DNA of 64,000 nucleotides. Source: Takakia lepidozioides (taxonomy: Eukaryota; Streptophyta; Takakiopsida; Takakiales; Takakiaceae). The position numbers were made by a program, and so were the translations under genes. The notes below the pieces were generated by a model. That model worked only from the letters and a program-made list of their open reading frames with translations. It did not search any database and was not told the DNA's origin. The stretch is taken from contig CM060733.1 in the NCBI GenBank assembly GCA_030704615.1, positions 15,810,001 to 15,874,000 on the forward strand, read 5' to 3'. The stretch's first letter is position 1. Every line of letters starts with the position of its first letter. Of the stretch, positions 9,921 to 22,275 are shown piece after piece.

Positions 9921-12254
9921 GTGACACAACCTGGATACCCACCGCTGGCCAGGGGCTATGGGAGAAGTCTTTTTGGCATTCCCCCCAGCCTAAAGATCCT
10001 CAACACAGTCTGGCCTCATGCGGCGTTGGGACAGCCATGCGAGCAACTCTCCCCTGTGGTCACCCTCTCCCTCAAGACCTCAGTTATAGCGACCTTTCAG
10101 AGAGTGATAAGTGAATCTTTTCATGAGTATCTGGATGATTTCATGCACGTGTTTTTGGATGATTTCAGTGTGTACAGCTCTAAGAGTGAGCACTTGCATA
10201 AATTGGAGTTATGTTTGGCCAGATGCAGGATGAGAGGTCTGGGCCTGAATCCAGAGAAGTGTACTTTCTGTGTGAACTCAGGGGTGCTTCTGGGACACAT
10301 TGTGTGTAAGAAGGGACTCCTTGTGGATCCCAGGAAGACAGAGTCCATTAAAGCATCTCCACCCCCAGTGAATGTTAAAAGTCTACGAAGATTCCTTGGG
10401 CAAACCAGTTATTACAGAAGATTTGTCAAAAGGTATGCACAAATAGCAGCACCATTGAGCAAGCTTCTGAAGAAAGATGCAGTGTTTGCCTGGACAGCTG
10501 AATGTCAACATGCGTTTGAGGAACTTACACTGTCAGTAACAACTACACCTGTGCTGATTAACCCCCACTGGCATGTAGTAGTATTTCATGTTCACTGCGA
10601 TGCATCAGGAGAAGCGTTGGGTGCGGTGTTAGCCCAGAATGTTACAGGGAATATAGATTCACCTGTGTACTATGCTAGCCGGTTGATGAACAGTGCTGAG
10701 AGGAACTATAGCACAACGGAAAGAGAAGCATTGGCAATGATTTATGCAGTCAAGAAATTCAGGCATTACCTATTGGGAAGAAAGTTTATGTTTTATGTGG
10801 ATCACTAGGCTCTGATATATCTGGTGAACAAACCTTTGATAAGTGGAAGGATAGCGAGGTGGTTAATAATCTTGCATGAGTTTGAGTTCGAGGTTATTTA
10901 CAAGCCTGGCCGTTTGCATCTTGTGGCAGATCATTTGTCACGACTAACAACAGGAGAGGCCGCCACAGGAGTGGACGATCAGTTACCTGATGCGAGTTTA
11001 TTTATAATGGAGGTGCAAGGAAGTGCAGATGAATGGTTAGATTGGCAGTGGCCAATCAGATACTACCTTGCTCATGGTCAGTGCCACCTAGTTATGGTAA
11101 GGAGCAGAGGAAGAGAATTGCTATCAAAGCTTTACCTTATACTATGGTAGGAAGCAGAATGTATAAGTTAGGACCTGATGGAGTACTAAAACGATGCTTG
11201 TACCACCATGAAGTAAATAAAGTCGGATGAAGTTCATAAAGGAGTGGCTGGAGGTCATTTTGGAGAAGAGACTACCAGTAGAAGATACTACTCGCAGGAT
11301 ACTGGTGGCCTACTTTGTTCAAAGATGTACATGAGTATTGTCAGAAGTGTGATGAATGTCAGAGGCTAGGACCTTTGCAGAGATCTGGAAGGATGGCCTT
11401 GCATCCTACAATGCCTATGGAACCATTTCAGAAATGGGGGGACTAGACTTTGTTGGACCAATTAATCCACCATCCAAGAATACACGAAACAGGTACATAA
11501 TTACAGCCACTGATTATACTACAAAGTGGGTGGAAGCTAAAGCTTTGAGGGACAACACAGCCAAGTCCACAGCAAGGTTCCTGTACGAGAACATACTTAA
11601 CGATTTGGCTGTCCCTTAGAATTTATCAGTGATCAAGGAAGTCACTTCATGAATGAGACCATTGAGTTGTTGACTAAAGAGTTTATGATTGTGCATAGAA
11701 AGAGTACAACATATTACCCGCAGGGTAATGGGCAGGCAGAGGCTACCAACAAATATTATGTACTATCTTGGCTAAGATAGTCAATGCAAACAGAACGGAT
11801 TGGGATACAAAGCTGCTGACAGCTTTATGGTCATACAGGACTTCATATAAAGTCACCACTAAGTATACACCATTCCAATTAGTTTATGGTATGGAAGCCT
11901 TACTTCCAGTGGAATTCCTGTTACCATGAGAACGGAGTGGGGAAAAAGAATGGATTGCAAGACTCCATCAAGGTCAGGAAACATGAATTATACCATGTGG
12001 AAGAAGTACGTGCTGATGCAGCTGATAATATGACCAGAATTCAGATGAAGCGAAAGGAACAGTTTGATGAAGGCAAGTTAAAGACTTTTAAGACGGGGGA
12101 TTTGGTTCTATGGTTGCAGAAGAAAGGAAAGATTCAAGCTTCTAAGCTTAAATCACCGTGGAAAGGACCTTATGTCATACAAAAGATGTATGATAACAAC
12201 ACCGCTATGTTACAAACCATTAACAAAGAAATGCTGGGGAAGAGTCAAAAATAA
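9921..12254 (+). pseudogene. gypsy pol: reverse transcriptase (partial), RNase H, integrase, degraded
   Basis: Homology starts inside reverse transcriptase. The catalytic box reads FLDD (the YxDD position), followed by the thumb-side GHIV, FLGQTSYYRRF and RNase H (HCDASGEALGAVL, TTEREALAMIYAVKKFRHYL). A stop (TAG at 10806-10808) interrupts the frame at the RNase H DH motif. Integrase follows with a CDECQR zinc ligand pair, the DFVGP...TDYTTKWVEA core and a later YGMEALLP motif, spread over several frames (11356-11619, about 11620-11760, 11886-12254). It is inactive as read. Confidence 0.85.
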
Positions 12255-12389
12255 GTTGAAGGGTTACAGTGGTATCCATGACAAACCCCTGCAGCATGAT
12301 TTGCATATAGAACGCAAGAACAGTCACGGGCTGCACCAGTGTTACGAACGGAGTATGGAACACTTGTTGCTAGGCCCAGCATATACGAC

Positions 12390-12660
12390 CAGGGTGGACA
12401 AAACAAACGGGACACAGCCAACCACAGCCCATCACGTGACACAAGCCAACCACAGCCCATCACGACGTGACACAGCCAACCACAGCCCCAGCAAGGCGAA
12501 ACACAGCCTATCACAGCCCAGCACGGCGCAACACAGCCTATAACAACCTACCACAGCGTGTCACAGCCTATCACAGCTTACCACAGTGCATCACAGCCTA
12601 TCACAGGGTAACACAGTATGACACAGCCTGTCACAGCTCAACACAGCCTACTAAAGTTAC
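12390..12660 (+). repeat. CACAGCC-type minisatellite between pol and the accessory ORF
   Basis: Imperfect repeats of about 9-14 bp built on (A/C)ACAGCC and ATCACAGCC (for example CACAGCCAACCACAGCCC). The same vocabulary fills the middle of the LTRs at 17035-17330 and, on the other strand, 54650-54910. Short open frames across it are repeat artefacts. Confidence 0.8.
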
Positions 12661-12841
12661 ACCATCCATAGAATCAGTGGCAAGTGGACACATAATAACT
12701 TCAGGAAAATGGATGACGGAAGAGGAAACGGAAATTACTTTAAAAATAGACACGTGGAGGTCAGGGCGCGACACACAGCAGACAATGAAGTGCAAGAACA
12801 GGTGTCAAAAAGAAAGAAGACAAGAACGGCCGTGAAAAGGG

Positions 12842-15800
12842 ATGAAAGGCGGGCCCATTAATGAATACGGAAAAAGGGAAACGGAACGAACGGCAAGTAC
12901 AGAAAAGCCGAATTCATGTCGCATGTGTGATCCTAGTGGACTATCCAACAGGGAAAGTCCACTAAAGAAGATAAAAGTTAAAATCCAGTCACAGCAGATA
13001 CAGCCAATAGAAAACCAGAGAAATGATCAAGAAAATGGAGGGAAATTGAGCGCAAGAGGCGGCGTCGTTCTGAGTAACGGGCGTCTCGACAGGACAGGCC
13101 ATAAATGCTATAACTTGGAAACTATGGAGGAACTAACAGACTATACGCTCGCAATATTACTTACGCAGTGGCATAGACACGACGGGACAGAGCAGAGCTT
13201 TTCTCTTGAACAATGCTTGCAAGCCCCGCATGCTTACAAGAAATTATCCATAGCTTTCTGCGGCAACCATACGTTTATGCTTTGTGCACTACAGGCATTC
13301 CTGCAGTTGTTACAGCCAAAGCAGTTCTGTGAGTCTAAAATGAAGAGAGTGAGAGGAATGGAGGAAATCAGGGTGAAGAGCACCACAATTCTGCAGAAAC
13401 AAACGATGGCTACCCCACAGGCGATAAAGATACTGGAGGAGCTGAGATTGGAAGGATTGCAAAGCCTGGATTGGACACTACACCATAGACAGTACATGTT
13501 ACAATTTTTGCAGAACTTTGAGCCAAGGACAGGAACAACAACGGTGAAGGGAGTTGAATTAATGATTACTCCCCTATACCTCCAGCAATTGTTTCGATTG
13601 CCAGCAGGTCAGGTGCATGTGGGGGAACACAGGGCAAGACTGCAAATAGGGGACTTATTCCAAGAAGGGAGTTTCTTTAAAACTCAGGGTTATGCTTGTA
13701 CCAAAGCTGTGTACCCAGGGTTAAAAGAGATAGGCCAGGTATTGAACGTTCTGTTTGCCCTGAAACAGAACCAACAATATTTGAGCAGATCCTTCACAGA
13801 GGAAATACTCAAAGGCCTGAAGGGACAAGAGGTACAATGGGCGGACATAATGTACAACGCACTAGTAGAGGAGATGAAAAGATTACAAGGTACTACCGCA
13901 AAGTCTCCTATCATAGTGTCTGGCCCAATCATTGCTCAAATAATCCTTAATTCTGGCATACTGAATGCACAAGAAAGGAAGGAAATGGGAGTGTTTGAGC
14001 CAGAAACAACTGCAATGGAAGAGCAAGGCTCTTCATACAGTGAGGGTGGACTAGCAGCACAACCCGAGACTAAGAGGCAGAGAAGGGGAAAGACTGTAGT
14101 GGCGGATCCACTGGCTTCACGGATTCCGCATGATAATGTTTCCCAAGCTCATGGCCAGGAAGGGGCACAGCAGCACAGACAAATGCTATTACTGGAAGCA
14201 GGACCTTCAGAGAGGGAGCAGGAAGTTACTTCTGCATCACAGCCAACACAGCCACTTGAACGACTTGTCACAAGGTCACAAGTTATCCATGCAGCTCAAC
14301 CCGAAATAATTGATTTGGAAAGTGAAGGGATAGATATTCCAACTACAGAACAAATAGTGGCAGAAATAGAGAAAGGGGACATTCTCTATGAATGTTCTGG
14401 TCTGGTCAAGGAGACAGAAATTCCAGAGGTGCAACAGTTGCCCAAGGGAAATCCTGAGGTGCATATAATACACACACATGTGTCGGAGGTACCACAGGCG
14501 GAAGGTCATGGCACTGTAGCACCGGTGATAGATGAAGTAGTTCAGGAAGAAAATCCGGTGGGACAATGGCCTGAATGGTTAGTGAGACATCATACTGTTG
14601 AAGATCAGGAGGAACAGCAGCAACCTCACCATGATGACCCTCAACAGGCAATGCTGATGAGTTCCATAGGCAGGACACTTAATTTGTTGGGGACTTATGT
14701 CAAATCCCATGTTCCAATTACCCAATTGACAGCCTTGAAAGAGGAACTCAGGAAGGAGTTTGAGGCTCGACTTGCCACTGAGTGTGCAAACAAGGTCGAT
14801 GAAGAGGTCACTCTCAAGATGAAGCAGGACTTGGGCAATACAGAAATAGCTTTGCAGTTGGCCAAGCAACAATTGATTGAGGCAGGCCGCACAAGACCAG
14901 TTGCACGAAGCACATAAGCAACAGCTATACCAAATGCAGGTGCAGCATGAAAGCAAGTTGCAAGAACTGAATGCACTACATACGGAGTTGCAGACAGTGC
15001 ATAACAGGATGACGATACAATGTGCTACATTTACAACTATGCTTGACCAATCAACAAAAAAAATAAACAGTCAAGCGGAAAAATGTACGAAGGCAGAGGA
15101 AGAGAATGTTGAGCAAATGAAGCTCATTGTCGATATGAAGAATACAATCTGTCGCAATAAAAATACTTTCAAGCAATACAGGCAGATGGAAGCTGATCAA
15201 GAGAAACACATCGTGGAGTTGCAACAAATCATCGTGGCCAATAGAAATGAAATCGCGGTCAGTAACAAGGCTTCGAAGGAAGCCAATAATCTACTTGCTG
15301 CCTATGCGCAATTGGTTGAGCCACAGGCGAAGCGCATGGAGGCTTTACAACAGCAGTTGGAATTGTACAAGCTAAGAGAGGAGCAAACTCTCAGGGGAAC
15401 CACAAGCAGCTTGGTGGATAATAGCCTTATGCAGGTCTGGTTAGCACAAGGGCCAGTAGAGGGCAAAAGCCCACGGAAGCTCACCCAAAGCGAGATGAAT
15501 GAGCTCAGGCTGCAGGTGCAGAACATTGCCACAACTACTATAGACAATGTCTATAGTAGGATAGCAGAGTTACAAGAGGATGTAGACGGACTCCAGACTC
15601 AAGTAGAAGACCTCACTTCAAACATCGACCAAAGAGTCTATATCCCTCAGGACCAGCTAATGGCTTCTTATTTACAAGCCAGAACTTTGGCTTTTCAGTC
15701 TTCACAGGAGGTGCAGGAGATGCCAATGATACAGGAGCCAGTACCACCACCACCACAACAGGTCAGTGTACCAGTAGCTGAACCTGTGGTTACTACAACC

Positions 15801-16876
15801 ACACCACAGCCACCACAGTCGAAGGTATGGGGCAATGCCGCTTTTAACCCACCTAAAACTCCAGCTGCAAGGGAGTACAGCAGGGCTATGCTTATGCCCT
15901 TCAACCAAATTCCCATCATGTTGGATTTGGCTTGGAAAGAATTTAGTCCTCCGCAGTCATTCGCACATTACTACCAAATCATGCGTATTTGGCTGCCAGT
16001 GGCAACTAGGACTAAAGTTCTTCCAAACAATCGACATATTGAAGATCATCACTTTGCACAATACTGGCACGAGGCAGGTACCATGTTGAGGGAATTGGTT
16101 GCTTTCCAGGTTGTACATGGACTCATTTATACCAAGACCAAGGAGATAGCAAGTATTGTCATGGGGTGCGGGCTATACTACGCTGCTTGTTTTCTGGTAC
16201 GTTACCACATTGAGCAACAAAAGATGCAAACATGCTTTCAAAGTTACTCCAGTGGAGATCATTGGGTATTACCTTCGGTGCCACCTCATATGTACCTATA
16301 TGACCCAAAAGTTATGATGCAGAAGGAATTCGTTCATGGTTTCAAGCAGCCTGCAACCATTTGTCAACACAGAAATTCGGACTTGATGACATTTTCTATA
16401 AGGGACATGTGGCATGGAAGTACTTGCACGCTGCACCAGTAATTGGTACCCCACTCATCTGGACAGACAAGGAGCTCAGTGCCTACACCAATTTTGCTGT
16501 TCAGCGGTTACACCAAGTTGTAAAATACAAACTTCCAGACATGGTAGGACAGCATTGTATGCCCCAGATGATTCCACAAAAAGTTCGAAAATTAAAACAC
16601 CTGAGAGGCGATGAGGATTCTGATACAACTGTTTCTTCACAGAATTCTTTTGACATGGGAGAAGACTATGCAATTCAGATGGAAGAGAAGAAACAAAGGG
16701 GATCTCCTATGCCGGAAAGATTACCTCTGCCTCCAGAAGGCCTCACTTATCCAGGTAGTGATCAACCATCTCCATCAACCAGAGACAGACCTCGGGCTCG
16801 TACACACAGTCCACCACGAAACTCTCAACGTCAACAAGGTGCTCACTCACAAAGGTTTGCTACTCGAAAACAGTAA
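12842..16876 (+). pseudogene. gypsy accessory ORF downstream of integrase (about 1340 residues), two frameshifts
   Basis: The frame is open 12842-14917, 14877-16442 and 16361-16876. Comparison with the other copies (57720-58590 and 48447-49434) places a 2-base loss near 14888 and an indel near 16330. The N-terminal third (VKGVELMITPLYLQQLFRLP..., VYPGLKEIGQVLNVLFALK) tentatively resembles the 'putative plant transposon protein' domain found in Tat/Ogre-like elements. Residues encoded at about 14740-15650 form a long coiled coil, then a Pro/Gln linker, then a conserved C-terminal domain (PFNQIPIMLDLAWKEFSPP..., HYYQIMRIWLPVATRTK). It has no membrane segments, so it is not an obvious env. Its function is unknown. 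Confidence 0.7.
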
Positions 16877-16897
16877 ACCGTGAGGACACGGCTTTTT

Positions 16898-16914
16898 GAG
16901 GGGGGAAGGGGTAA
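16898..16914 (+). promoter_or_regulatory. Polypurine tract of gypsy copy A
   Basis: GAGGGGGGAAGGGGTAA lies directly before the TG that starts the 3' LTR. This is the expected position and composition of the plus-strand primer for reverse transcription. Confidence 0.85.
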
Positions 16915-17948
16915 TGTTAGAGGACTGTAGGGGACTTAGACACTTATACGGGATCTGTAGGGTACCCTTAATTTTTGCACAGACTGAGACCAACAGGAGC
17001 CTTAGGGGTGACAGCAGCGCACTGTAGAGGGGGGTTACACAGTCAACACAGCCCGTCACAGTCGTCACAGCCCACACAGCCAACACAGCCCGTCACAGTC
17101 GTCACAGCCCACACAGCCAACACAGCCCGTCACAGTCGTCATAGCCCACACAGTCGACACAGCCCACACAGCCGACACAGCCGACACAGTCGTCACAGCA
17201 GACACAGCCCACACAGCCGTCACAGTCGTCACAGCAGACACAGCCTACACAGCCAGTCACAGCCCGGCACAGCCACACAGCCAGTCACAGCCCGACACAG
17301 CCAAACACAGCCAGTCACCGCTTGACACAGCTGTCACGATAATAGGGAACGACTGTGGGGAACAACACCTGTGAAGGGAACATGTTAGTTCACAGACGAC
17401 GGTTAGAGAGGGAAACGGTTAGAACCGCGGATAGGAGGATAAAGGGAGAAACGGGGAATGAAGGAGGATGATCATTATTCGGAGGAGGACTTCTTAGTCA
17501 GTGGGAGCGGAGATCAGAGGAAAAAGCTGGAGAGCACGGTGAAGGAGGAAAGAGGATTAGTAGATGTTTGTTATATGCAAAGCGGTAGTGATATTGTAGA
17601 GCAGATTAGAGACATAATGGCTTCGGCCTGATACCTGATAAATCATAATCTAATACTTACACGATACAATCACACTGTGTAGAGAGATCTGAGTGAAGCT
17701 GTGGATTGAATGGATGAGTGAAGAAAACCGATAGATTGATGAAGCAAACTAATACTTAATTATCAATGGTAAGGTAGCTAAGATGAATGCGAAAAGGGAA
17801 ACAAATAGGAAACACCCCCATGATACACTAGCTGTAGGTCATGACTGATTGTTCTGCGCGGGCTGAGTACTTAGAGATTTCCAACTCTTCTATCTTGGAG
17901 TTTCCGCCTCGGATAGCGAAGGGATGGGTGAGTAAAAGCCGCGCGACA
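16915..17948 (+). repeat. 3' LTR of gypsy copy A with internal CACAGCC satellite
   Basis: The LTR begins TGTTAGAGGACTG and ends GCGCGACA (TG...CA). Copy B has the same ends at 55024 and 54160. Bases 17035-17330 are satellite of units such as CACAGCCCA, CACAGCCAA and CACAGTCGT. The satellite and indels explain the length difference between LTRs (1034 versus 865 bp). The region before the end (ATGACTGATTGTTCTGCG to AGTAAAAGCC) is well conserved between copies. Confidence 0.85.
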
Positions 17949-18640
17949 CCTGCCGCTCACTGCTCTAAGTCCCAGCCCTCTGTTCACGGCTACCGGGATG
18001 GCAACTTTTTAAAAAATTTAACTTTTTGCAAACCCTATAGGCAACTTTTGCAATTTTTTTAAAACCTTTTGCACTCTGCAACAAGTTTTAAAGGTACCAT
18101 GTACTAGCTGTACCCAGTTTCCATTTTACAATGTTGAATGATTCATATTTATGTCCCTACACTCATATGGCCGCACTTAGTTTGACTCCCTTCAATCATA
18201 ATTGTTAAGCTTGCATTGCATTTGGTTTACATTGCAAAGTGTGACGGCCACCTCTTCGTCTTTCCGTGGGCAGATTTCCGAAGTTCATGATTTATTCCGT
18301 TTGCAGTGGAGTACTAACTAAACCCATACACCACAATGTGGAAAGTATAAAATTCCGGTGAAAGTATAGTCAAACTTTTTACTACTTACTTATCCACATT
18401 AATATATAAATAATAAATATGTTGCAGATGCAAGTGCCATGGTTTAAATGGTTGTGTCTGTCAGTTGATTTAGGTAGTCAAAGTCTCTCGCCATTATGGC
18501 CCTGAAATAGTGAAACTATTTCACTATCGTGTACTATGTTGAATGTTTTAATATTATATATGTTTTACTATGGAATGGTCGGGAAAAAAAATGACAACAG
18601 TAAAAAAAAATCGTCAAATTGACAGGTTGAAAAAACCGAG
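17949..18640. other. AT-rich intergenic DNA, nothing recognised
   Basis: Unique-looking AT-rich sequence after the LTR. A short inverted repeat, GAAATAGTG/CACTATTTC, lies around 18505-18528. I see no gene. Confidence 0.5.
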
Positions 18641-18699
18641 GTGTGTTGTAGTGTACAATGGTATGAACACTTGTCTGTTTTTCAAATCTGTCACAGGTA

Positions 18700-19260
18700 C
18701 ACAAACCACTTAAAGTTTTTCATATATCACCAAAGAAGTGGTACCAATCACTATTGTGTAAGCAACCACTCATGCGCGACCACTAGAATTGTGGTTCCAA
18801 TTAGTGCAGTGTCTTTCACCACCCACTCTCACTGTCAAAGTGGTGCAAATCAATAAGGTGTCTTTAACCACTCAAAGATCAACCTGCACTGTCCCCGTCC
18901 ACGTGGAATATTATATTATATTAATTAAAATAGATTTTCAAATCATAAATCATAAATAAAATTTGAATTAATACACGTGGAGTAGCAAGTGGTTTCGACC
19001 ACTTCCCATCACTGAGGTGTCTATAACCACTCACAATCTACCACTGCACCCATCCACGTGGAATATAATATATATTAATTAAAATATATTACCAAATAAA
19101 AAATAAAAAATAAAAACAAATTATTACACGTGGAATATTGAGTGGTTCAAACCACTTCCAACCATTGTCTGTGATGCCACCGTGGCATTTCATCGGGATT
19201 AACCACTGGCAAGTGGTTATTAGTGGTTTATTGGGTGGAAAAAGATAGTAGTGGTTAAAA
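18700..19260. repeat. Direct repeats with GTGGTT/AACCAC and CACGTGG motifs (MITE-like)
   Basis: Two units of roughly 150 bp (about 18890-19000 and 19050-19150) share TCCACGTGGAATAT, an AT-rich run with ATTAATTAAAATA, and ACACGTGGA followed by AGTGGTT...AACCACTTCC. Many GTGGT/ACCAC inverted pairs flank them. It is noncoding and probably a nonautonomous DNA transposon in tandem. Confidence 0.55.
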
Positions 19261-19279
19261 GGCCAGTGGTTATTCCGCG

Positions 19280-20150
19280 TTTTTCTGTGAAGTGCAACCA
19301 CATCATGTTTGTGTGCGTTGGCAATGCTTGTGCAAGCCTGGCAGCCCTGGAAAGGAAAAAACGTGGGTCCAGATTCAGTAGTAGCAGCACAATTTATAAA
19401 ATCAAGCACTGCTCATAAAGGTACCTTCTTCAAAACATTTCACCCTGTTTTCCCCTCTTATCGAAATTGTCCTTAAATTTTCATGTTGATTTCTGCAAGT
19501 TACTGGTTGAGTGAACCTTTGATAGTTTGCAATGCGTGTGCAAGACTGACAGCTCTGGAGAAGGGCAAAGAGGTCCATGACGACATTGTCAGAGTTGCAA
19601 TTGTACCACATGTCATTCTGAACAATACCCTCGTGGACATGTATGAAGGGAACAATATGGCTGAACGAGATGTGGTGTCATGGAACTCGATGCTTGCAGG
19701 GTATGCACAACAGGGGCACTGGATGGAGGCTTTGGCATCAGATGTTGTGCTTGGCACACTATGTAAACCCAGTAAGACCAGGGAGAAGTTGAGCAGCTCA
19801 GTCTCAACCCTTTCCTAGTGCCAACAAACTCTGATATGGATTCACGCCAAGAAAGGTCTGGAAGCTGGAAAGCATGTGCACACTCACAAGCATCGCAGGG
19901 TATGCACAGCAGAGACGTGGAATGGTGGATTTGGAGACCTATGATCAAATTATGGGGGAAGGGGTGAAGCCCAACCACATCATGTTTTTGTGTGATTGCA
20001 ATGTTTGTGCAAGCCTGACAGCCCTAGAAAAGGTCAAAAGAGGTCTATGGTGACATTGTCAAAACTGGAATTGTACCAGATGTCATTCTGAACTCTGCCC
20101 TGGTGGACATGTATGCCCAATGTGGGTACATTGAGGATGCAAAACAACGA
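19280..20150 (+). pseudogene. PLS-type PPR gene remnants
   Basis: Three degraded pieces. Around 19290-19370 is CNH(I)MF-like text followed by NACASLAALE. The clearest piece, 19510-19760, reads NACARLTALEKGKEVH, then NTLVDMY, then ERDVVSWNSMLAGYAQQGHWMEAL. Around 19970-20110 is PNHIMFL...CNVCASLTALE with stops. These are typical helices of plant organellar RNA-editing and processing PPR proteins. Stops, frameshifts and deletions show they are not functional. Confidence 0.8.
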
Positions 20151-20710
20151 ACTTATGTGTACTCTGTTTATGTACTGGGTGTGGCAGGGAGGCTTTGGAG
20201 ATTGTGAATGGGTGATGCCTGGTAGGTGAACCTCATGTGTATTCTGATGCCCGTGCCAGTCTTTGAGCACTGAAAAAGAGCAGATGGATCTGTATGTATT
20301 TGTAAGCCTATACGTTCTGATGTGATGTTCTCTGGTTTTATGACAGGAACAAAACAATTGTGAGCAGGAAGTGAAGGGCCATCTCCTATTGGAATTCCTT
20401 AAAATCAGCATAGCTGGGTCTGAATCAAACATCAATGGACTAGGCCTTTCGTCTTCACTAGGTGTTGCTGCTAAACAAATAACCGATTGTGAGAGGGTCC
20501 CTAATCGAATGATGCTTCCAGGTACAGGTGAAGCAGAGGAATACAACATACTATTACATCGCACTTTGAACCTAACTTCCCAGCAAAACGGTGTAGCATC
20601 AACCTCGGTCTGAGAGAGAAAGCCATAGTTCTATAGATCAACGTGATTAATTTTGAAGTTGCACTCTTAGGGTTTAATTCTCCTAAAAAACCCACCAATA
20701 TATTCTTTCA

Positions 20711-20716
<6 letters not shown>

Positions 20717-20751
<35 letters not shown>
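20717..20751. repeat. (CT)n microsatellite
   Basis: About 17 CT units ending some 20 bases before the ATG at 20773. CT-rich tracts are common in plant 5' leaders, but this may be coincidence. Confidence 0.9.
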
Positions 20752-20754
<3 letters not shown>

Positions 20755-20772
20755 CCATACATACAAACAACC

Positions 20773-21464
20773 ATGTCAACATCGGAAATAGACGACACAA
20801 TAGACACTGTAACGGACCAACAAATCCAAGAAATAACCCACCAAGACATGACAAACGTGATATACGACAGTTTCACGTCCAATGACCATCATGCCCTAAA
20901 GGTGGGAACACATGGAAGCGTCTGCCCTATAGTATATACTTCCACAGAGCCTTGTGGAACGTCCCTTCAGACCGTGAAGAAATAACAATCTTCATAGGTA
21001 TTGCAAAGTTCCCGTACCTTGGCAAAACCGGGAATTACAGATTCGTGACTTTTGCCGAAGAACTAAAAGACGCAAAATTCACAATATTGATAGAAGACAG
21101 TCATTTCATGTTCGACTACGCAAATACAATAACAGAATGGTTCGATAATTGGAGGAGGAGAGGCGAGGACATGAGGTGGATGGGTGGAAACAACATGAGC
21201 TTCACGAAAAAGCTCCTAAAAAATAACGCAAACAACTCTGGCTCGACGTCTGGTAACAACAAACGTCAAAAAACAAACAACGACGAGATGTACAATACAA
21301 TAGAAGTCCTTAACAAAAATGGCCAAAAAATGGATGGAGAATCAGTACGTTCAGCGGATCTCGTTGCAGTCAAGTGTAATATCCGATATTGGATGAATTT
21401 CCATCACAAGAAACACGGGCTTTCATTCCAATTAAAAAGGGTCAAACTGTTGGCCAAAGCATAA
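20773..21464 (+). pseudogene. Frameshifted orphan gene, possibly virus-derived DNA-binding protein
   Basis: Two overlapping frames, 20773-20985 and 20952-21464, read as one protein of about 225 residues broken by a single frameshift near 20950-20985. The sequence looks genuinely coding: it has an acidic N-terminus, a strand-rich centre, a basic Asn/Ser/Lys linker (encoded at about 21190-21290) and a C-terminal segment ending in alternating hydrophobic and basic residues before a stop. The C-terminal pattern (small, hydrophobic, Trp, then basic and strand) reminds me of OB-fold-like proteins of large algal DNA viruses. That is an impression, not a match. It has no neighbours of viral type in the window. 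Confidence 0.3.
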
Positions 21465-21879
21465 AAGGAGACAGAGTCGAACGACAACAAAAGCATAGCT
21501 TGGTAGAGCTTAAATTAGACACATCTAAACGTTCCATGTAAGGGCCATCATATTTTATAAAGACCGTCCTCCTTGATCTCCTCTTCAAAAAGTCTACATT
21601 TTGTCCCAATGCATGCTCACAACGGATAATAAAAAAATAGTGATTTATCATAGTCCAAATCTACTTGTTGTACCAAAACGACCCATGGAAAACCCCTCCA
21701 ACTCCCCTCCCCTCCCAATCGGAACTGCGTGACCGATATTTTGGCACGCTGCATTATCCGTACTCTCTCTCATGATCCTTGAGTATGGCCCATCCGTCCG
21801 GACGTCCTTCTCAGAAGTCGTCGCTAGTAGTGCGGAGCAACGCGCGAACCCCTGGTATGATACTAGCACATGCTTAATA

Positions 21880-22010
21880 TGATACTGTCATTCAACAACC
21901 AAGTTGTAGACAACCAAGTTGTAATGGGCACGTACCACCGTGGAATTTGTGGGTTCAATCCACCCTTGGTCTCACAAAGTGTCCACCTTTCTAGGTGAAG
22001 GCAGTAACCC
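21880..22010 (+). other. Possible tRNA-derived (SINE-like) segment
   Basis: GTGGGTTCAATCCACCC at about 21949-21965 is a good B-box / T-arm (stem GTGGG/CCACC around TTCAAT). I cannot find a matching A-box or a cloverleaf, so a functional tRNA is not supported. Confidence 0.25.
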
Positions 22011-22275
22011 TTGGGGGGTGAAGAGACACCATAATTTATGCTTCCTTCTAGAGGCGTCAAATATTAAATATTATAAATATTGTTATTGGTACTGTCAGTC
22101 TTTTCCTCACAGAAAACTGCATAGCACTTTATCACATAACACCCCAAACATCGCTCAATGGTTAGTAGATCCACGAAGGAACTTAGTGGCTGTGATTCGG
22201 TTGATCTATTCAGTAAACTTGGGATTATGGAAGGAGCCACAAGCAAGGAAATGGCTGCAGTCAAGGCCCTCTTCG

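Larger units (their letters stand above)
9921..17948 (+). mobile_element. Ty3/gypsy LTR retrotransposon, copy A, 5'-truncated
   Basis: Order along the plus strand: part of reverse transcriptase, RNase H, integrase (9921-12254), a CACAGCC satellite spacer (12390-12660), a long accessory ORF (12842-16876), a polypurine tract (16898-16914) and a 3' LTR (16915-17948). The 5' LTR, gag, protease and the start of reverse transcriptase are missing. The LTR boundaries were set by comparison with copy B at 54160-55024. Confidence 0.85.

Noticed and set aside
12842-16876. Accessory ORF as retroviral-type envelope
   Set aside because: No signal peptide, transmembrane segment or fusion-peptide-like stretch is visible. 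The protein is mainly coiled coil.
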